A stretch of 24,512 nucleotides of DNA from Elusimicrobia bacterium RIFCSPLOWO2_12_FULL_59_9 (GTDB lineage Bacteria; Elusimicrobiota; Elusimicrobia; O2-12-FULL-59-9). The position numbers and the translations under genes are program-made. Below are positions 7,882-15,553 of the stretch, piece by piece. Below the pieces are notes generated by a model. It saw only the letters and a list, made by a program, of their open reading frames with translations. It made no database searches and had not been told where the DNA came from. The stretch covers positions 22,063-46,574 of the forward strand of contig MGUX01000003.1 of the NCBI GenBank assembly GCA_001800185.1, read 5' to 3'. Positions within the stretch are counted from its first letter, which is position 1. Each line of letters opens with the position of its first letter.

Positions 7882-8723
7882 CGGCTAAATCTCTCCAAAA
7901 TTCTTCCTAGAAGAACTCCGCACATGGCGCGCCGGTACTCGGCGCTGGAGCGGTGATCTGTGATCGGCCGCGCCTCTTCGCCGGCGAGGGCCCGCGCGCG
8001 TTCGATATTGGCGCTGGAGAGCGCGCGGCCCTCCAACAATGCCTCGACCCGACGGCTGCGGATGACCGTGGGCCCCGCCGCCCCAAGAGCGACGCGGAGT
8101 TTTTTGACCAAGCCGTCCTCAAGCACCACGGCTGCGGCCACCGACGCCTTGGCGATAGCCAGGCCCTTGCGAGGACCCAGTTTCAGAAAAGCCCCCTTAT
8201 GGGGCCGCTTCGGAACGGAAAATCCAAGCAGCAGCTCATCCGGACGAAGCGCCGTCTTCCGGGGACCCAGGATAAAATTTTCTATCGGCAGCTCGCGGCG
8301 CTTGCCGAAACGCTCCAAAACCACGCGCGCCTCCTCCGCATAAAGCGCGGGCAAGCTGTCGCCCGCGGGCGAGGCGTTGGCGCAGTTTCCACCCAGCGTG
8401 GCCGAACCTCGGATGGGCGGCCCCGCGAATTCAGGGAAAACATCGGAAAGCGCGGGAGCCCAGCGCCGCACGAGGTCTGATTCTTCCAGTTCAAGCAAAC
8501 TCAAACCCGCGCCCAGAAAAATAGCTTCCTTATCCTCGTATATCCTTTTTAGCTCTTTTAGGGGCGTCAAATCCACCCAGGTGCACGGAACCCCGATACC
8601 GGCCTTGGCCAGAACCACGAGGTCGGTCCCGCCGGCAAAGTATCGCCTGGGCCGCTGCACGGCGGCGATTCCTTTCCAAAGCTCGCTCAAATTTTTAAAA
8701 CGGACGATGTCAACGTTGAGCAT
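7875..8723 (-). CDS. Molybdenum hydroxylase FAD subunit, second enzyme
   Basis: This second FAD-binding subunit (282 aa) of the same family is clearly diverged from its neighbour. FAD motifs are YFAGGTDLVVLAK near residue 30 and RGSATLGGNCANASPAGDS near residue 110; the ATLGGN-ANASP form is the classical one. It overlaps the 2Fe-2S gene upstream by 14 bases and the other FAD gene downstream by seven. Position assigns it to the trimer with the 763-aa and 172-aa subunits. Two adjacent FAD genes form the midpoint of a mirrored two-enzyme array. Confidence 0.88.
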   Translation of the reverse strand: MLNVDIVRFKNLSELWKGIAAVQRPRRYFAGGTDLVVLAKAGIGVPCTWVDLTPLKELKRIYEDKEAIFLGAGLSLLELEESDLVRRWAPALSDVFPEFAGPPIRGSATLGGNCANASPAGDSLPALYAEEARVVLERFGKRRELPIENFILGPRKTALRPDELLLGFSVPKRPHKGAFLKLGPRKGLAIAKASVAAAVVLEDGLVKKLRVALGAAGPTVIRSRRVEALLEGRALSSANIERARALAGEEARPITDHRSSAEYRRAMCGVLLGRILERFSRC

Positions 8724-9228
8724 TCTTGAGTTCCAATTCCCTCCGCGCCTGCTCCACCGCGCGGAAAATCTTCTCGTAGCCGGTGCACCGGCACAGGTTC
8801 CCGGACATTCCGGCCTTAATAGCCTCCAGATCGGCCTGCGGATTTTTCTCCAATAGCGCAGCGCACGACATGATCATTCCGGGAATGCAAAATCCGCACT
8901 GCACTCCGCCCTGATCGATGAAGCCTTGCTGGAGCGGATGGAGGATTCTTGGGTCCGGCGAAATCCCCTCGATGGTGACGACGCTGCGCCCCGCCGCCTG
9001 CAGAGCCATCACCATGCAGGCGTTCACCGGCCGCCCATCTAATAAAACGGTACAGGCTCCACACTCGCCGTCGCCGCAGCCCTCTTTGGTCCCCGTCAGG
9101 CGCAGATCCGATCGCAGAAAATCCAAAAGTCTCTTTCCCGTCTCGACCATTTTTTGCACCGCGCGGCCGTTGACGCGGCAGCGCAAGGCCGCAAGTTTGA
9201 TGAAGTTATTGTTTTTTTTGATCGCCAT
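8710..9228 (-). CDS. Molybdenum hydroxylase 2Fe-2S subunit, second enzyme
   Basis: This 172-aa 2Fe-2S subunit has all eight cluster cysteines: C51, C56, C59, C71, then C111, C114, C146 and C148, in GCGDGECGAC, QCGFC and CRC contexts. The ATG at 9228 is chosen because homology begins there. The open frame running up to 9531 is just overlap with the large subunit and is Arg-rich nonsense. It overlaps the large subunit gene by 23 bases. It relays electrons between the 763-aa molybdenum subunit and the 282-aa FAD subunit. Confidence 0.92.
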   Translation of the reverse strand: MAIKKNNNFIKLAALRCRVNGRAVQKMVETGKRLLDFLRSDLRLTGTKEGCGDGECGACTVLLDGRPVNACMVMALQAAGRSVVTIEGISPDPRILHPLQQGFIDQGGVQCGFCIPGMIMSCAALLEKNPQADLEAIKAGMSGNLCRCTGYEKIFRAVEQARRELELKNAQR

Positions 9229-11497
9229 GTTTGACGGCCTTCCAAATCGCCTCCGGCATCGCCGGTATATGGCTGAGGCGAACTCCGCAGGCATGCCGGA
9301 GGGCGTTGAGCGCCGCCGGCGCCGGTCCGATGATGGGCGACTCCGCCAAGCCCTTGGCTCCGTAAGGCCCTGCCGGGTAAGGATGCTCCAGAAGAATCGT
9401 CTTAAACTCCGGCGCGTCGGCCGAGGCCGGAAGAATATAATCGGTGAAATTAGGATTGACCACCTGCCCCTCTCTCTCGATGATTTCCTCGATAAAGGCG
9501 TAGCCCAGCGCCTGGACGATGCCGCCTTCAATCTGCCCCTCGGCCGCGTTGGGATTGATGACCTTTCCGATGTCGTGGGCGGAGGTCACTTTCGTCACCT
9601 TGGTCTCGCCAGTCTCCGCGTCCACCTCTACCTCCGCCACATTGGCCGAGTAGGCGTAGGTGACGTAGGCGTCGCCTTGCCCCGTTTCGGTATCGAAGGA
9701 GGTGGGCGGGGCTGAATACCAGCCTTGCTCGGCCATCTTGAGCTTCCTCAAATAGCACTCGCGCGCCACTTCGGCAAAACCAACTTCCGCCGCCGCAACC
9801 GAAAATTTTCCATCCGAAGCAGACATCGGTGTTTCTGCGCCGCCTTTCTTCTTGAGCATCTCCTGCGCCGTCTCAAAGATGCGCCGCCGCAAAGGCTCGC
9901 AAGCGTTTAGAACGGCGTTGCCCGACATGAGGGTGGTGCGGCTGGCCACCGTGGGCCCCGAGTCCGGCACGCGGCTCGTGTCGGTCTCCAGCACCTGAAT
10001 ATGCTCATACGGGGCGTTTAAACTCTCGGCGGCAATCTGGGAAATGACGGTGCGGGCGCCCTGCCCGATCTCCGTGTTTCCGATGGCTACCATCACCGTG
10101 CCGTCGGGCTGAATTTGGACCTGGGCGGCGGCGCGGTCCAAATAGCGCCCCCGCGCCCCCAAGCTCACGCCGTAGTAGTTGGCCGCGACGCCGATGCCGC
10201 GGCGCCTGGCGCCGCCGGACTTCCAAGCGGGATAATCCGCGCGCTTTTTTTTCCAGTCGGATGCGTCCCTGACTTCTTCCAGCGCGTCCACCATGCCGCA
10301 GGATTCGCCCAGCTTTTGCCCCGTGGCCGTTTCATCCCCAACGCGCAGAGCGTTTTTAAGACGAAAATCGAGCGGGTCCATGTCCAACTTGAGCGCCAGC
10401 TCATCTATCAGTGATTCGTGGGCGAAAGCCGACTGTGGCTGGCCGAAGCCGCGAAAAGCCCCGCAGGGCGCCTTATGTGTCGCGGCCGCGCAGGACTCGA
10501 TGAGCACATGCGGAATGCGGTAGGGCCCCGCCGCGTGAACCGTTCCGCGCCACAGCACGATGGGAGAAAGCGTCGCATAGGCGCCGGCGTCTAGGATAAA
10601 CTTCGCCTGGCAGGCCGTCAAGGCGCCGTCGCGCTTGGCGCCGTAGCGGAGTTGCGTCCAACTCGGATGACGCCGGCTCATGGAAATAAAATCTTCCCTG
10701 CGGTCATAGATCAGCTTGACCGGACGGCCTGTTAAAACCGCCGCCAGCGCCGCGTGTGTCCCCACCAAGGCCGGCATGTCCTCCTTGCCGCCGAAGCCGC
10801 CGCCGGTTGATCTCTGCACGACGCGCACTTTGTTGTAAGCGATGCCCAGAGCCGCCGCCACGGCGTCGTGGACGTAATAAGGGCACTGCATCGAACCGTA
10901 AAGCGTCACGCCCCCATGGGACTCGGGAAAAGCGATCATGCCCTGGGTTTCCAAATAAGCCTGCATTTGATATCCCGTCGTGAAAATCCCCTCCGCCACC
11001 GCGTCGGCTTCCTCAAAACCCTTGGCGACGTCGCCCTTTTTGACGACGTAGCGGGCAAACACATTGTCCCGGCCATAAACCCGGGGGGCGCTCTTTTTAA
11101 GCGCCTGGAGCGGATCGGTCACGCAAGGCAATTCCTCAAGCAGCAAGCGCGTCGCCGCCGCCGCGTCGCGTGCGGCCTGAAGGCTTTCCGCCGCCACCAG
11201 CGCCACCGCCTCGCCTGCGAACTTCGCCTCGCGCTCGGCCAGAAACGGATAATCATGCATTACCAATGGCCAGAGATTTTTCCCCGGAACGTCCTTGGCG
11301 GTGATGCCGCGCACAAAGCCGGGGACCTTTTGCGCTTGGCTGAAATCTATTTTTTTGATCCTGGCGCGCGGATAAGGGCTTCTCACCGTGGCGGCATGCA
11401 GCATGCCCTCGTAACCGTAATCATCGATATAGAGCGCCGCGCCCATGACCTTGGATTTCGCGTCGCTTCTTTTTACCGATTTTCCAATCCAACCCAT
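9206..11497 (-). CDS. Molybdenum hydroxylase large subunit, second enzyme
   Basis: This 763-aa molybdopterin-binding subunit has the xanthine dehydrogenase fold and all expected active-site positions: E183 in AYLETQG, Q204 in SMQCPYY, the GGGFGGK loop at 232-238, R349 in GAFRGFG, TEIGQGARTV, and the catalytic E719 in GAKGLAESPI. The YLETQ and FRGFG motifs are closer to classical xanthine dehydrogenase than the equivalents in the first enzyme. The start is ATG at 11497. A GTG four codons earlier lies inside the octamer repeat and is less likely. The repeat array sits immediately upstream, so the ribosome site is poor. The gene follows the XdhC-type maturation factor. The two large subunits in one operon suggest successive hydroxylations at different purine positions. 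Confidence 0.9.
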   Translation of the reverse strand: MGWIGKSVKRSDAKSKVMGAALYIDDYGYEGMLHAATVRSPYPRARIKKIDFSQAQKVPGFVRGITAKDVPGKNLWPLVMHDYPFLAEREAKFAGEAVALVAAESLQAARDAAAATRLLLEELPCVTDPLQALKKSAPRVYGRDNVFARYVVKKGDVAKGFEEADAVAEGIFTTGYQMQAYLETQGMIAFPESHGGVTLYGSMQCPYYVHDAVAAALGIAYNKVRVVQRSTGGGFGGKEDMPALVGTHAALAAVLTGRPVKLIYDRREDFISMSRRHPSWTQLRYGAKRDGALTACQAKFILDAGAYATLSPIVLWRGTVHAAGPYRIPHVLIESCAAATHKAPCGAFRGFGQPQSAFAHESLIDELALKLDMDPLDFRLKNALRVGDETATGQKLGESCGMVDALEEVRDASDWKKKRADYPAWKSGGARRRGIGVAANYYGVSLGARGRYLDRAAAQVQIQPDGTVMVAIGNTEIGQGARTVISQIAAESLNAPYEHIQVLETDTSRVPDSGPTVASRTTLMSGNAVLNACEPLRRRIFETAQEMLKKKGGAETPMSASDGKFSVAAAEVGFAEVARECYLRKLKMAEQGWYSAPPTSFDTETGQGDAYVTYAYSANVAEVEVDAETGETKVTKVTSAHDIGKVINPNAAEGQIEGGIVQALGYAFIEEIIEREGQVVNPNFTDYILPASADAPEFKTILLEHPYPAGPYGAKGLAESPIIGPAPAALNALRHACGVRLSHIPAMPEAIWKAVKHGDQKKQ

Positions 11498-11503
11498 CTT
11501 TTG

Positions 11504-11581
11504 TCCCACTCTACCACTTTACCACTCGATCACTTGACCACTGATCTTCCGCCACTTGACCACTCGACCACTTGATCACTT
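11504..11581 (+). repeat. Octamer repeat array, extended degenerate copy
   Basis: Eight or more octamers of the TACCACTY/GACCACTY type follow each other from TCCCACTC at 11504 to GATCACTT at 11574-11581, broken by about seven bases near 11544-11550. The stop codon of the xdhC-type gene (11530-11532) falls in one GATCACTT unit. Its last residues are encoded by the array, and the start of the next gene is seven bases beyond it. Confidence 0.85.
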
Positions 11582-12378
11582 TCCGCCTGTATTCTCAGAT
11601 GCCCGCCCGCCGCCCCGTTTTTCACCTTAAAAATCTCGGCTAGGATGGAAAGCGCCACCGACTTTGGGTCTTTACCGCCAAGGTCGAGGCCGATGGGCGC
11701 ATGCACCCGCGGGTCGTTGTAGGGATCCAAGTCCCGCCGTTCCAAGAGCGCGAACAGCCTCTCGATCTTGGTGCGGCTTCCGATCATGCCGATGTAGGGC
11801 GCCGTGGTCGGAAGCGCCGCCACCAGGCAGCGCATGTCAAATCCGTGGCAGCGGGTCACGATGACGACGTAAGTTTCCTCGTTGACGCTCATCCGGCCCA
11901 GTATCTCGCTCGGCTGGCCGACGATAATCTCACGCGCCTGCGGGAAACGCCGGCGCGAAGCGAATTCCGGCCGGTCGTCAACCACCACATAAGGAACGCC
12001 CGTCACCGCCGCAAGCGAACCGAGCTGCTCGGCCACGTGGCCGCCGCCTAAAATCACAAGCCGTAAGGGCTCAAAAAAAACATCGATAAAAACTTCCACC
12101 CAGCCGCCGCAATACATGCCCAAGCTTTGGGGTTCAAGCTCAAATTTCTTCTTGGCCGGAGCCCGTTGCTTCAAGGCATCCTGAGCGGCTTCGGCGGCCA
12201 TGGCCTCGAAGCGTCCGCCGCCCACTGTGCCCTCGATGGCGCCGTCTTCATAAACCAGCATCTTGGCGCCCGGCTCCCGGGGAGCGGAACCGCCCACTGC
12301 GATTACGGTCACCAACGCCGCCGGCCTGCCCGCCTTCACCGCTGCCGACAGTTTCTCAATCAAATCTTCCTGTCCCAT
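11530..12378 (-). CDS. XdhC/CoxI-family molybdenum cofactor maturation factor
   Basis: This 282-aa member of the XdhC/CoxI family binds molybdenum cofactor, helps add the terminal sulfido ligand, and inserts the cofactor into xanthine dehydrogenase-type enzymes. It shows the N-terminal GGSAPREPGAKM and GTVGGGRFEA segments, the CGG motif (C90 in GMYCGG), a Rossmann-like ILGGGHVAEQL at about 109-119, and the C-terminal signature YIGMIGSRTK and PIGLDLGGKDP. The ATG at 12378 has GGTGGAG upstream; a longer frame to 12411 lacks support. Family homology ends at about GGHLR, and the last roughly 18 residues and the stop come from the octamer repeat. It directly precedes the two hydroxylase gene sets, matching its role. 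YqeB of the selenium cluster is a possible functional analogue, but the sequence fits XdhC better. Confidence 0.88.
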   Translation of the reverse strand: MGQEDLIEKLSAAVKAGRPAALVTVIAVGGSAPREPGAKMLVYEDGAIEGTVGGGRFEAMAAEAAQDALKQRAPAKKKFELEPQSLGMYCGGWVEVFIDVFFEPLRLVILGGGHVAEQLGSLAAVTGVPYVVVDDRPEFASRRRFPQAREIIVGQPSEILGRMSVNEETYVVIVTRCHGFDMRCLVAALPTTAPYIGMIGSRTKIERLFALLERRDLDPYNDPRVHAPIGLDLGGKDPKSVALSILAEIFKVKNGAAGGHLRIQAESDQVVEWSSGGRSVVK

Positions 12379-12405
12379 CTTTGCTCCACCCTTTTTCCAA
12401 CACTC

Positions 12406-12487
12406 GATCACTTGACCACTTGACCACTTCCCTTTCTACCCCTTCCCTTTCCCCGTACCACTCTACCACTTTACCACTCTATCACTT
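12406..12487 (+). repeat. Two octamer repeat blocks between mocA and the xdhC-type gene
   Basis: The first block (12406-12429) has GATCACTT and two GACCACTT units. After a C/T-rich stretch, the second block (12456-12487) has exactly four units: TACCACTC, TACCACTT, TACCACTC and TATCACTT. The mocA stop codon (12482-12484) lies in the last unit. Read on the minus strand, the second block carries TGA, TAA and TAG in three different frames. Confidence 0.88.
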
Positions 12488-13093
12488 CCCCCTTGCCCAC
12501 TTCCCCTCTTGACCGCTTTCTCTATGATATTCCTCCGGCGTATCGACGTCCCGATGAATTGCGGGGTCATCCACGTCCAAATTGAAGACCGAGCTCTCAC
12601 CCCTCTTCAGAGCCCAATGCAGCCCCTCCTCGCGAGGACATAGGGAGCAAAGCGGCCACAAGCGCTGGTCCAAAACGATAGGATGCCCCCGCTTGCCTTG
12701 ATAGCGCGGGATGACGGAGCGTCCCACGTTTTGCCTCCAGCATCCCACCAACTGCCGGTAGGTGGCGGCGCCGACATACGGCATATCCACAAGCGCCACG
12801 AGAGCCGCCGAGGCGAAGGGCCACTGGGGAAGGTGGCGGAGCGCCAGTTTGAGCGAGGACGCCTGGCCTTCTTCCGGGTTCGGATTGACGATTACCGTTT
12901 CACCCCTCCGGTTCCACGCCCTGCGAATGTCGCGCTCGTGTCTTCCCAAAACCACCAGGATGTCCCGCAACCCCGCCGCCCTCATTTTTCCGCAAACCGC
13001 CTCCAAAAAAGTTTGATCCTGATGCTTCAAGAGAGCCTTGGGGCTCCCCATGCGCTCCGAATCGCCTGCCGCAAGGATGACGCCGCAAATCAT
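12482..13093 (-). CDS. mocA: Molybdenum cofactor cytidylyltransferase, MocA-like
   Basis: This 203-aa nucleotidyltransferase of the MobA-like group transfers CMP from CTP to molybdopterin, giving the dinucleotide cofactor used by bacterial xanthine dehydrogenases. The nucleotide-binding N-terminus GVILAAGDSERMGSPKALL is diagnostic, followed by a VVLGRHERDI segment, EEGQASSLK, the metal-site Asp in ALVDMPYV, GHPIVLD and the terminal DVDTPEEY. The ATG at 13093 overlaps the ygfK stop (ATGA) and begins exactly at the family's N-terminus. The frame open to 13237 is overlap only. Past DTPEEY the last roughly 14 residues have no family counterpart, and the stop lies in the octamer array. Choice of CTP over GTP is inferred from context. 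Confidence 0.87.
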   Translation of the reverse strand: MICGVILAAGDSERMGSPKALLKHQDQTFLEAVCGKMRAAGLRDILVVLGRHERDIRRAWNRRGETVIVNPNPEEGQASSLKLALRHLPQWPFASAALVALVDMPYVGAATYRQLVGCWRQNVGRSVIPRYQGKRGHPIVLDQRLWPLCSLCPREEGLHWALKRGESSVFNLDVDDPAIHRDVDTPEEYHRESGQEGKWARGK

Positions 13094-15084
13094 ACGTTGA
13101 TGTAATTGACCTCTTTGGGCGAAAAAATCGCTTTGCGCAGCCAATTCATGATATGAAAATAGGTCATGTCGATCTCGGCGCCGGCCGCCGGCTTCTTGGC
13201 GTGGTTCTGAACGGAACGCCCCCTCTCCTGCTCCCAAAAAAGGATGCGAAACCCCTCTCCCTCATAGACAACCTGTTTGGATTCGGAAACCTTCAGGAAA
13301 AACTCCTTGCCGCCGAAACGCCCCCAGACTTGCTCCTCCCCTTCGGAGCGGTCGAGGTAAAAACCGTCATGATCCTTGAAGCGCCGCCAGGAATCAAGAC
13401 TGCCGAAAAAGCGGGGCTTCAAAACGTAAGGCCCCCCGTCCTCCGGACAAAAAACATCGCAGTTTCCGCATTCGTTGCAGAAATCCGCGAAGTTTCCGAT
13501 CTGATGCTTTTTGTCGAAGACGAGCTTATCGGTCTCCTTTTCCTCAAAGTCGCTTCCGTTCCACACCAGCTTGACCACCGGTATCTCCACCGCAGGAAGG
13601 CTGTAGGTGAAATTGGCGTCGTTGGGACAGACCGGGACGCACTTGTCGCAGGTGATGCAGTTAAAAAGCTTAAGCCGGCTTCCAATTTTTTTGGGGTCGT
13701 CGCGGTTGTTCTCAAAATGGTAGCGCGGATCGCCGGCGAGCTTGGAGACGTAGCTTTCAGTGTTGAGGAGCGCCGCCCGCGCGACGCGCTCCTGGAAGGA
13801 TTCGCCCGGATTTTTCCGGAGCGCGGCCGGATCAGCGCCGCCGGCGCCCCAAGCGCTCAGGACAAACTCGCCGACGCTCGATGTTCCAACGGCGTCCATC
13901 CTCTTGACGAGCTCCTGGAAATAGGCTTTGGAGCGGCCGTAGCCTCCCGGCTTCAAAAGATCGCTGCACGCCGTGATCGGCGTCAAGCCCAGCGCCACCG
14001 CGTCCGGGAAATTGAAGCGGTCGACGCCCCCAGCGAAGGAGATGGGATAGCGCATGCCGAAGGCTTTGCGGAATTTGCGAACCAAGTGCATGGCCAAGAC
14101 GTGAAGCGGACGGCCCGACAGGTACATCACTTTTTCGCTCGGGGGGAAGAATGAGCGCTTGTTTTCGACGATGAGGGTGTTGGAGAACTTGACGCCGAAG
14201 CCGAGCCCGCTCTCGGCGGCCGTTCGTCCAAGGCTCTCCACGAACTCCGCGGCCTGCTCCCAGCGCGTGTCTTTTTCAAAGGCCGAATCCGGAATCATGA
14301 CGTCGCGGTAGCCCAACTCGCCGTTGAGCAGCCGGCGCGCCTCTTTTTTCCCCAGGAGCGTCGGGTTGAGCTTGACGACGCAGTGCAGTCCGGTTTCGGT
14401 CAAGAAATAGCGTATGATTTTCTCGATCTCATCGGGCGGGCAGCCGTGAAAAGTGCTCAGCGTGAGAGTCTTGACCAGTCGCGGATTAAAATTGAGAGAC
14501 CGCCAACCGGCATATTCCTTGGGGATTTCCCGGCGCAGCTTTTCGATGAGCCGGGAGGCGTCCATCATTTCGCGCACAAATTCACGCATCGGCGCGCTCT
14601 GGATGCCGGCCAGGTCATAGCCGACGCTCATATCGTAGATGACGTCGTTAAATCCCTTGGCAAGAGGCAGCCGGCCGCTGGCGGTGAGAATCTCGATAAG
14701 CATGGAGGCTTTTACGTACTCCTCCACGGACTGTTGGAGCTTGAGCTCCTGGGACCATTCGACGTTGTAACCGACGTTGTGCATGTCGATGCATGGTCTT
14801 GGGATTTTCAGCTCGTCGTTGATTTGCACGGTTTTAAGCTCGATAATGCGCGAGCCGCCGAGCCAGCTCAAAACGATGTTCTGCGCGAGCTGCGAATGGG
14901 GGCCGGCCGCGGGACCGTAAGGCGTGGAGGCGGGCAGTCCGTGGAATTTGACCGAAAAATCCTTGGCGGGATCTCCCAAAAAGCACTGCCTTAAGGGTAG
15001 GTCGAAAATAGAACCCTTCAACTCAAGCTCGCGGAAAATCCGCTTGATCAATTTTCCAAAGGGATAAGGAATCAGCTCCGCCAT
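13090..15084 (-). CDS. ygfK: Short YgfK-type iron-sulfur oxidoreductase lacking the central flavin module
   Basis: This protein (664 aa) is homologous to YgfK, the dihydropyrimidine-dehydrogenase-like protein of the selenium/purine cluster. Residues 1-430 match YgfK: PYPFGKLIKRIF, STPYGPAAGPHSQLAQNIV, SRIIELKTVQI, DMSVGYDLAGI, TLSTFHGCPPDEIE, and GGVDRFNFPDAV. Two 4Fe-4S motifs follow, C476-C479-C482-C486 and C536-C539-C542-C546. E. coli YgfK is about 1030 aa because a GltD-like FAD/NAD(P)H module sits before the iron-sulfur part; here the barrel joins the ferredoxin domain within about 45 residues and no GxGxxG-type nucleotide site is visible. Electrons may therefore come from a ferredoxin or a separate flavoprotein. 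The name selenate reductase used for the family is doubtful; reduction of a purine-derived ring is more plausible in this setting. Start ATG at 15084 matches the E. coli N-terminus. Confidence 0.85.
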   Translation of the reverse strand: MAELIPYPFGKLIKRIFRELELKGSIFDLPLRQCFLGDPAKDFSVKFHGLPASTPYGPAAGPHSQLAQNIVLSWLGGSRIIELKTVQINDELKIPRPCIDMHNVGYNVEWSQELKLQQSVEEYVKASMLIEILTASGRLPLAKGFNDVIYDMSVGYDLAGIQSAPMREFVREMMDASRLIEKLRREIPKEYAGWRSLNFNPRLVKTLTLSTFHGCPPDEIEKIIRYFLTETGLHCVVKLNPTLLGKKEARRLLNGELGYRDVMIPDSAFEKDTRWEQAAEFVESLGRTAAESGLGFGVKFSNTLIVENKRSFFPPSEKVMYLSGRPLHVLAMHLVRKFRKAFGMRYPISFAGGVDRFNFPDAVALGLTPITACSDLLKPGGYGRSKAYFQELVKRMDAVGTSSVGEFVLSAWGAGGADPAALRKNPGESFQERVARAALLNTESYVSKLAGDPRYHFENNRDDPKKIGSRLKLFNCITCDKCVPVCPNDANFTYSLPAVEIPVVKLVWNGSDFEEKETDKLVFDKKHQIGNFADFCNECGNCDVFCPEDGGPYVLKPRFFGSLDSWRRFKDHDGFYLDRSEGEEQVWGRFGGKEFFLKVSESKQVVYEGEGFRILFWEQERGRSVQNHAKKPAAGAEIDMTYFHIMNWLRKAIFSPKEVNYINV

Positions 15085-15135
15085 TGAATGTTCTCGCTCG
15101 CCACCTGCCTAAACTTCATGAGTCCACCAGTCTGA

Positions 15136-15167
15136 AAGTGGTAGTGTGGTAGAGTGGTAAAGTGACC
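15136..15167 (-). repeat. Four-unit octamer repeat array, inverted orientation
   Basis: Four 8-base units (AAGTGGTA, GTGTGGTA, GAGTGGTA, AAGTGACC) are the reverse complement of the TACCACTY type. Together with the array at 15230-15261 they form an inverted pair in the moaD-like/ygfK gap. The two arms share a perfect 15-base complementary segment. Confidence 0.82.
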
Positions 15168-15229
15168 GAATAGTCAAGAAAGGACTGTCGCGCAACCGCT
15201 GCGGCCAATCATTTTACCTCTTGCCGATG

Positions 15230-15261
15230 TGCCACTCTACCACTTTACCACTCTATCACTT
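15230..15261 (+). repeat. Four-unit octamer repeat array
   Basis: TGCCACTC, TACCACTT, TACCACTC and TATCACTT, almost identical to the block at 12456-12487. It starts 12 bases past the moaD-like stop codon, so here the coding end (the essential Gly-Gly) is untouched. The rest of the 189-base gap (15085-15273) shows no gene. Confidence 0.87.
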
Positions 15262-15273
15262 CTTTAGTCGCGA

Positions 15274-15549
15274 TCACCCACCCGCAATAGGCGGAAAAAT
15301 GTGGAGCACGTCGCCTTGGGCTACCGGCACTTTGCTTAAATTCTTGTGGTCTAAAACCTCGGAGTTGAGCGCCAGGGTGAAATGATTTTTGACGATTCCG
15401 CCGGCGTCGAAAAGAATCGCGGCCACCGCCCCGTTTTTTTGGCTGAGCGCTTCCAGGGCCTGTTCAACGTTGTCGGCCTCCACCCAGATCTTGGGAGCAT
15501 TGAGTTTTTCCTTGAGCGTGGTGTATAAATGGATCAGGACCTTGGGCAT
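15274..15549 (-). CDS. MoaD/ThiS-family sulfur carrier protein
   Basis: This 91-aa ubiquitin-fold protein ends in the sulfur-carrier signature IFPPIAGG; the terminal Gly-Gly is adenylated and thiocarboxylated to donate sulfur, in MoaD to the molybdopterin dithiolene. Length, the GDVLHIFPP segment and the C-terminus all fit MoaD-like proteins. TAGGAG precedes the ATG. It starts four bases after the deaminase stop and is the last gene before the 189-base gap. No MoaE or MoeB is in view, so these must lie elsewhere. A dedicated MoaD in a molybdenum hydroxylase operon suggests local cofactor supply. A role in tungsten cofactor or thiamin synthesis is less likely here. Confidence 0.85.
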   Translation of the reverse strand: MPKVLIHLYTTLKEKLNAPKIWVEADNVEQALEALSQKNGAVAAILFDAGGIVKNHFTLALNSEVLDHKNLSKVPVAQGDVLHIFPPIAGG

Positions 15550-15553
15550 ACTC

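Noticed and set aside
9229..9531. 101-codon extension of the second 2Fe-2S subunit
   Set aside because: Arg/Ser-rich out-of-frame translation of the large subunit gene; homology starts at 9228.
11504..11581. CRISPR array
   Set aside because: The units are eight bases and directly contiguous, with no unique spacers of constant length; no cas genes are in the window.
13094..13237. 48-codon extension of MocA
   Set aside because: It is the overlap with ygfK; the nucleotidyltransferase N-terminus begins at the ATG at 13093.
13090..15084. Dihydropyrimidine dehydrogenase catalytic subunit (PreA-like)
   Set aside because: The N-terminal motifs match YgfK more closely, and the gene sits with mocA and near ssnA as in YgfK clusters.
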